From: Skermanella mucosa
GTDB lineage: Bacteria; Pseudomonadota; Alphaproteobacteria; Azospirillales; Azospirillaceae
DNA length: 64,000 nucleotides
Assembly (NCBI RefSeq): GCF_016765655.2
Contig: NZ_CP086106.1
Coordinates: 5,850,501-5,914,500 of the forward strand
Direction: 5' to 3'
Within the stretch, counting starts at the first letter, position 1. Each line of letters starts with the position of its first letter. Under the pieces are notes generated by a model. The model worked only from the letters and a program-made list of their open reading frames with translations. It was not told the DNA's origin and searched no databases. The translations under genes were made by a program, and so were the position numbers. Of the stretch, positions 63,580-64,000 are shown in pieces.

Positions 63580-64000
63580 GTCGATGCTCCCATCGCGCGG
63601 GTCATCAGCCGGGCCATGGAAGAGGCCGGCGTCCGCCCGGCGCTCGGCCAGCGCCGGATCGGCGATTATGAACTCGGCAAGATCCTCGACGAAGGCGATG
63701 GCTGGCAGGACTGGGATGGCGTCCACGTCAGCGCCAAGGTGCATCGGCGAATCCGGGTCTATCCCTTCACCACCTCGTCGTCGGATGAAGCCCGCAAGTC
63801 GCTCGGAAGGCTCGCCGCCCGCGAATTCCAAGTGATGGAAGGGATCGATCATCCCGGCATCCTGAAGGTGCGCGACTTCAAGGAAAGCGAGCGCGGCCCG
63901 GCGCTGGTGTTCGATCACGATCCCAAGGCCAAGCGCCTCGACTTCCTGCTGCGCGAACATCTGGACCTGATGGGCGTCGAACTGCGGCTCCAGTTAGTGC
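63580..64000 (+). pseudogene. 5'-truncated PglW/MAD6-like protein kinase, running off the window
   Basis: Open in frame to the last base with no stop: VDAPIARVISRAMEEAGVRP, RRIGDYELGKILDEGDGWQDW, AKVHRRIRVYPFTTSS, REFQVMEGIDHPGILKVRDF and GPALVFDHDPKAKRLDFLL. This matches the kinase N-lobe of large NERD-domain kinases, PglW of BREX type or MAD6 of the MADS defence system. Its N-terminal NERD part is missing, replaced by the truncated transposase. An internal ATG at 63616 could start a shortened protein. Whether the rest is intact cannot be seen. Confidence 0.65.

Noticed and set aside
63580-64000. A complete BREX or MADS defence system
   Set aside because: Only a truncated kinase segment is present; no methylase, PglZ or other component lies in the window.

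Overview
The window is very GC-rich DNA, densely coding on both strands, from a free-living alphaproteobacterium. Gene content (phasin, molybdenum enzymes, curli, UPF0060, aerobic-type carbon/aldehyde dehydrogenase pair) and codon bias fit Rhodospirillales, perhaps Azospirillum/Skermanella-like; that placement is inference from style, not from a marker gene.

Layout. 1-9,540 is a molybdenum region: modA-modB-modC-modE on the minus strand, with a 1.9 kb group II intron between modB and modC, facing two MoeA-type genes (the second fused to a periplasmic-binding-like domain) and a YnfA-type membrane protein. A palindrome between modA and the first moeA is a good ModE-box candidate. 9,700-15,450 holds a Na+/H+ antiporter and a SWIM/SNF2 pair. 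15,900-25,290 is one long minus-strand operon: a nucleotide-sugar dehydrogenase, a SelD fused to an NADH-dehydrogenase-like flavoprotein, a small protein, and a membrane formate dehydrogenase (selenocysteine alpha subunit, FeS beta subunit, NrfD-type anchor). Selenium supply (SelD), molybdenum supply (mod/moe) and the enzyme that uses both thus sit together. 25,490-31,000 is a curli operon: csgF, csgG and four different curlin-repeat proteins. 31,500-34,720 is a secreted protein plus a two-subunit molybdenum hydroxylase (Ior type); 34,780-35,590 is an Mn riboswitch with mntP.

35,600-53,740 is a mosaic of housekeeping and stress genes: TerB-like protein, aldo/keto reductase, phasin, 3-hydroxyisobutyrate-dehydrogenase-like enzyme, CorA, a 957-residue kinase with a large unknown N-terminus, ABC ATPase, lipases, GreB, DUF892 protein, a LOV-like hybrid kinase lacking the photoactive cysteine, and a patatin. 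53,960-56,390 is the most unusual locus: a small Tat-like Gly/His/Asn-rich peptide, a PqqD-HprK fusion and a nucleotidyltransferase, resembling an HPr-rel-A type peptide-modification system.

From 56,510 the sequence becomes accessory: a complete IS with 28-bp perfect inverted repeats and a passenger gene, a PD-(D/E)XK-like protein, a cupin, an M48 lipoprotein protease, a MarR/DUF1772 pair, then tRNA-Arg(CCG). Beyond the tRNA lies a truncated IS701-like transposase joined to the 5'-truncated reading frame of a PglW/MAD6-like protein kinase that runs off the window end. This looks like the edge of a genomic or defence island.

All functional names are from reading the translated sequence by eye; no database search was run.
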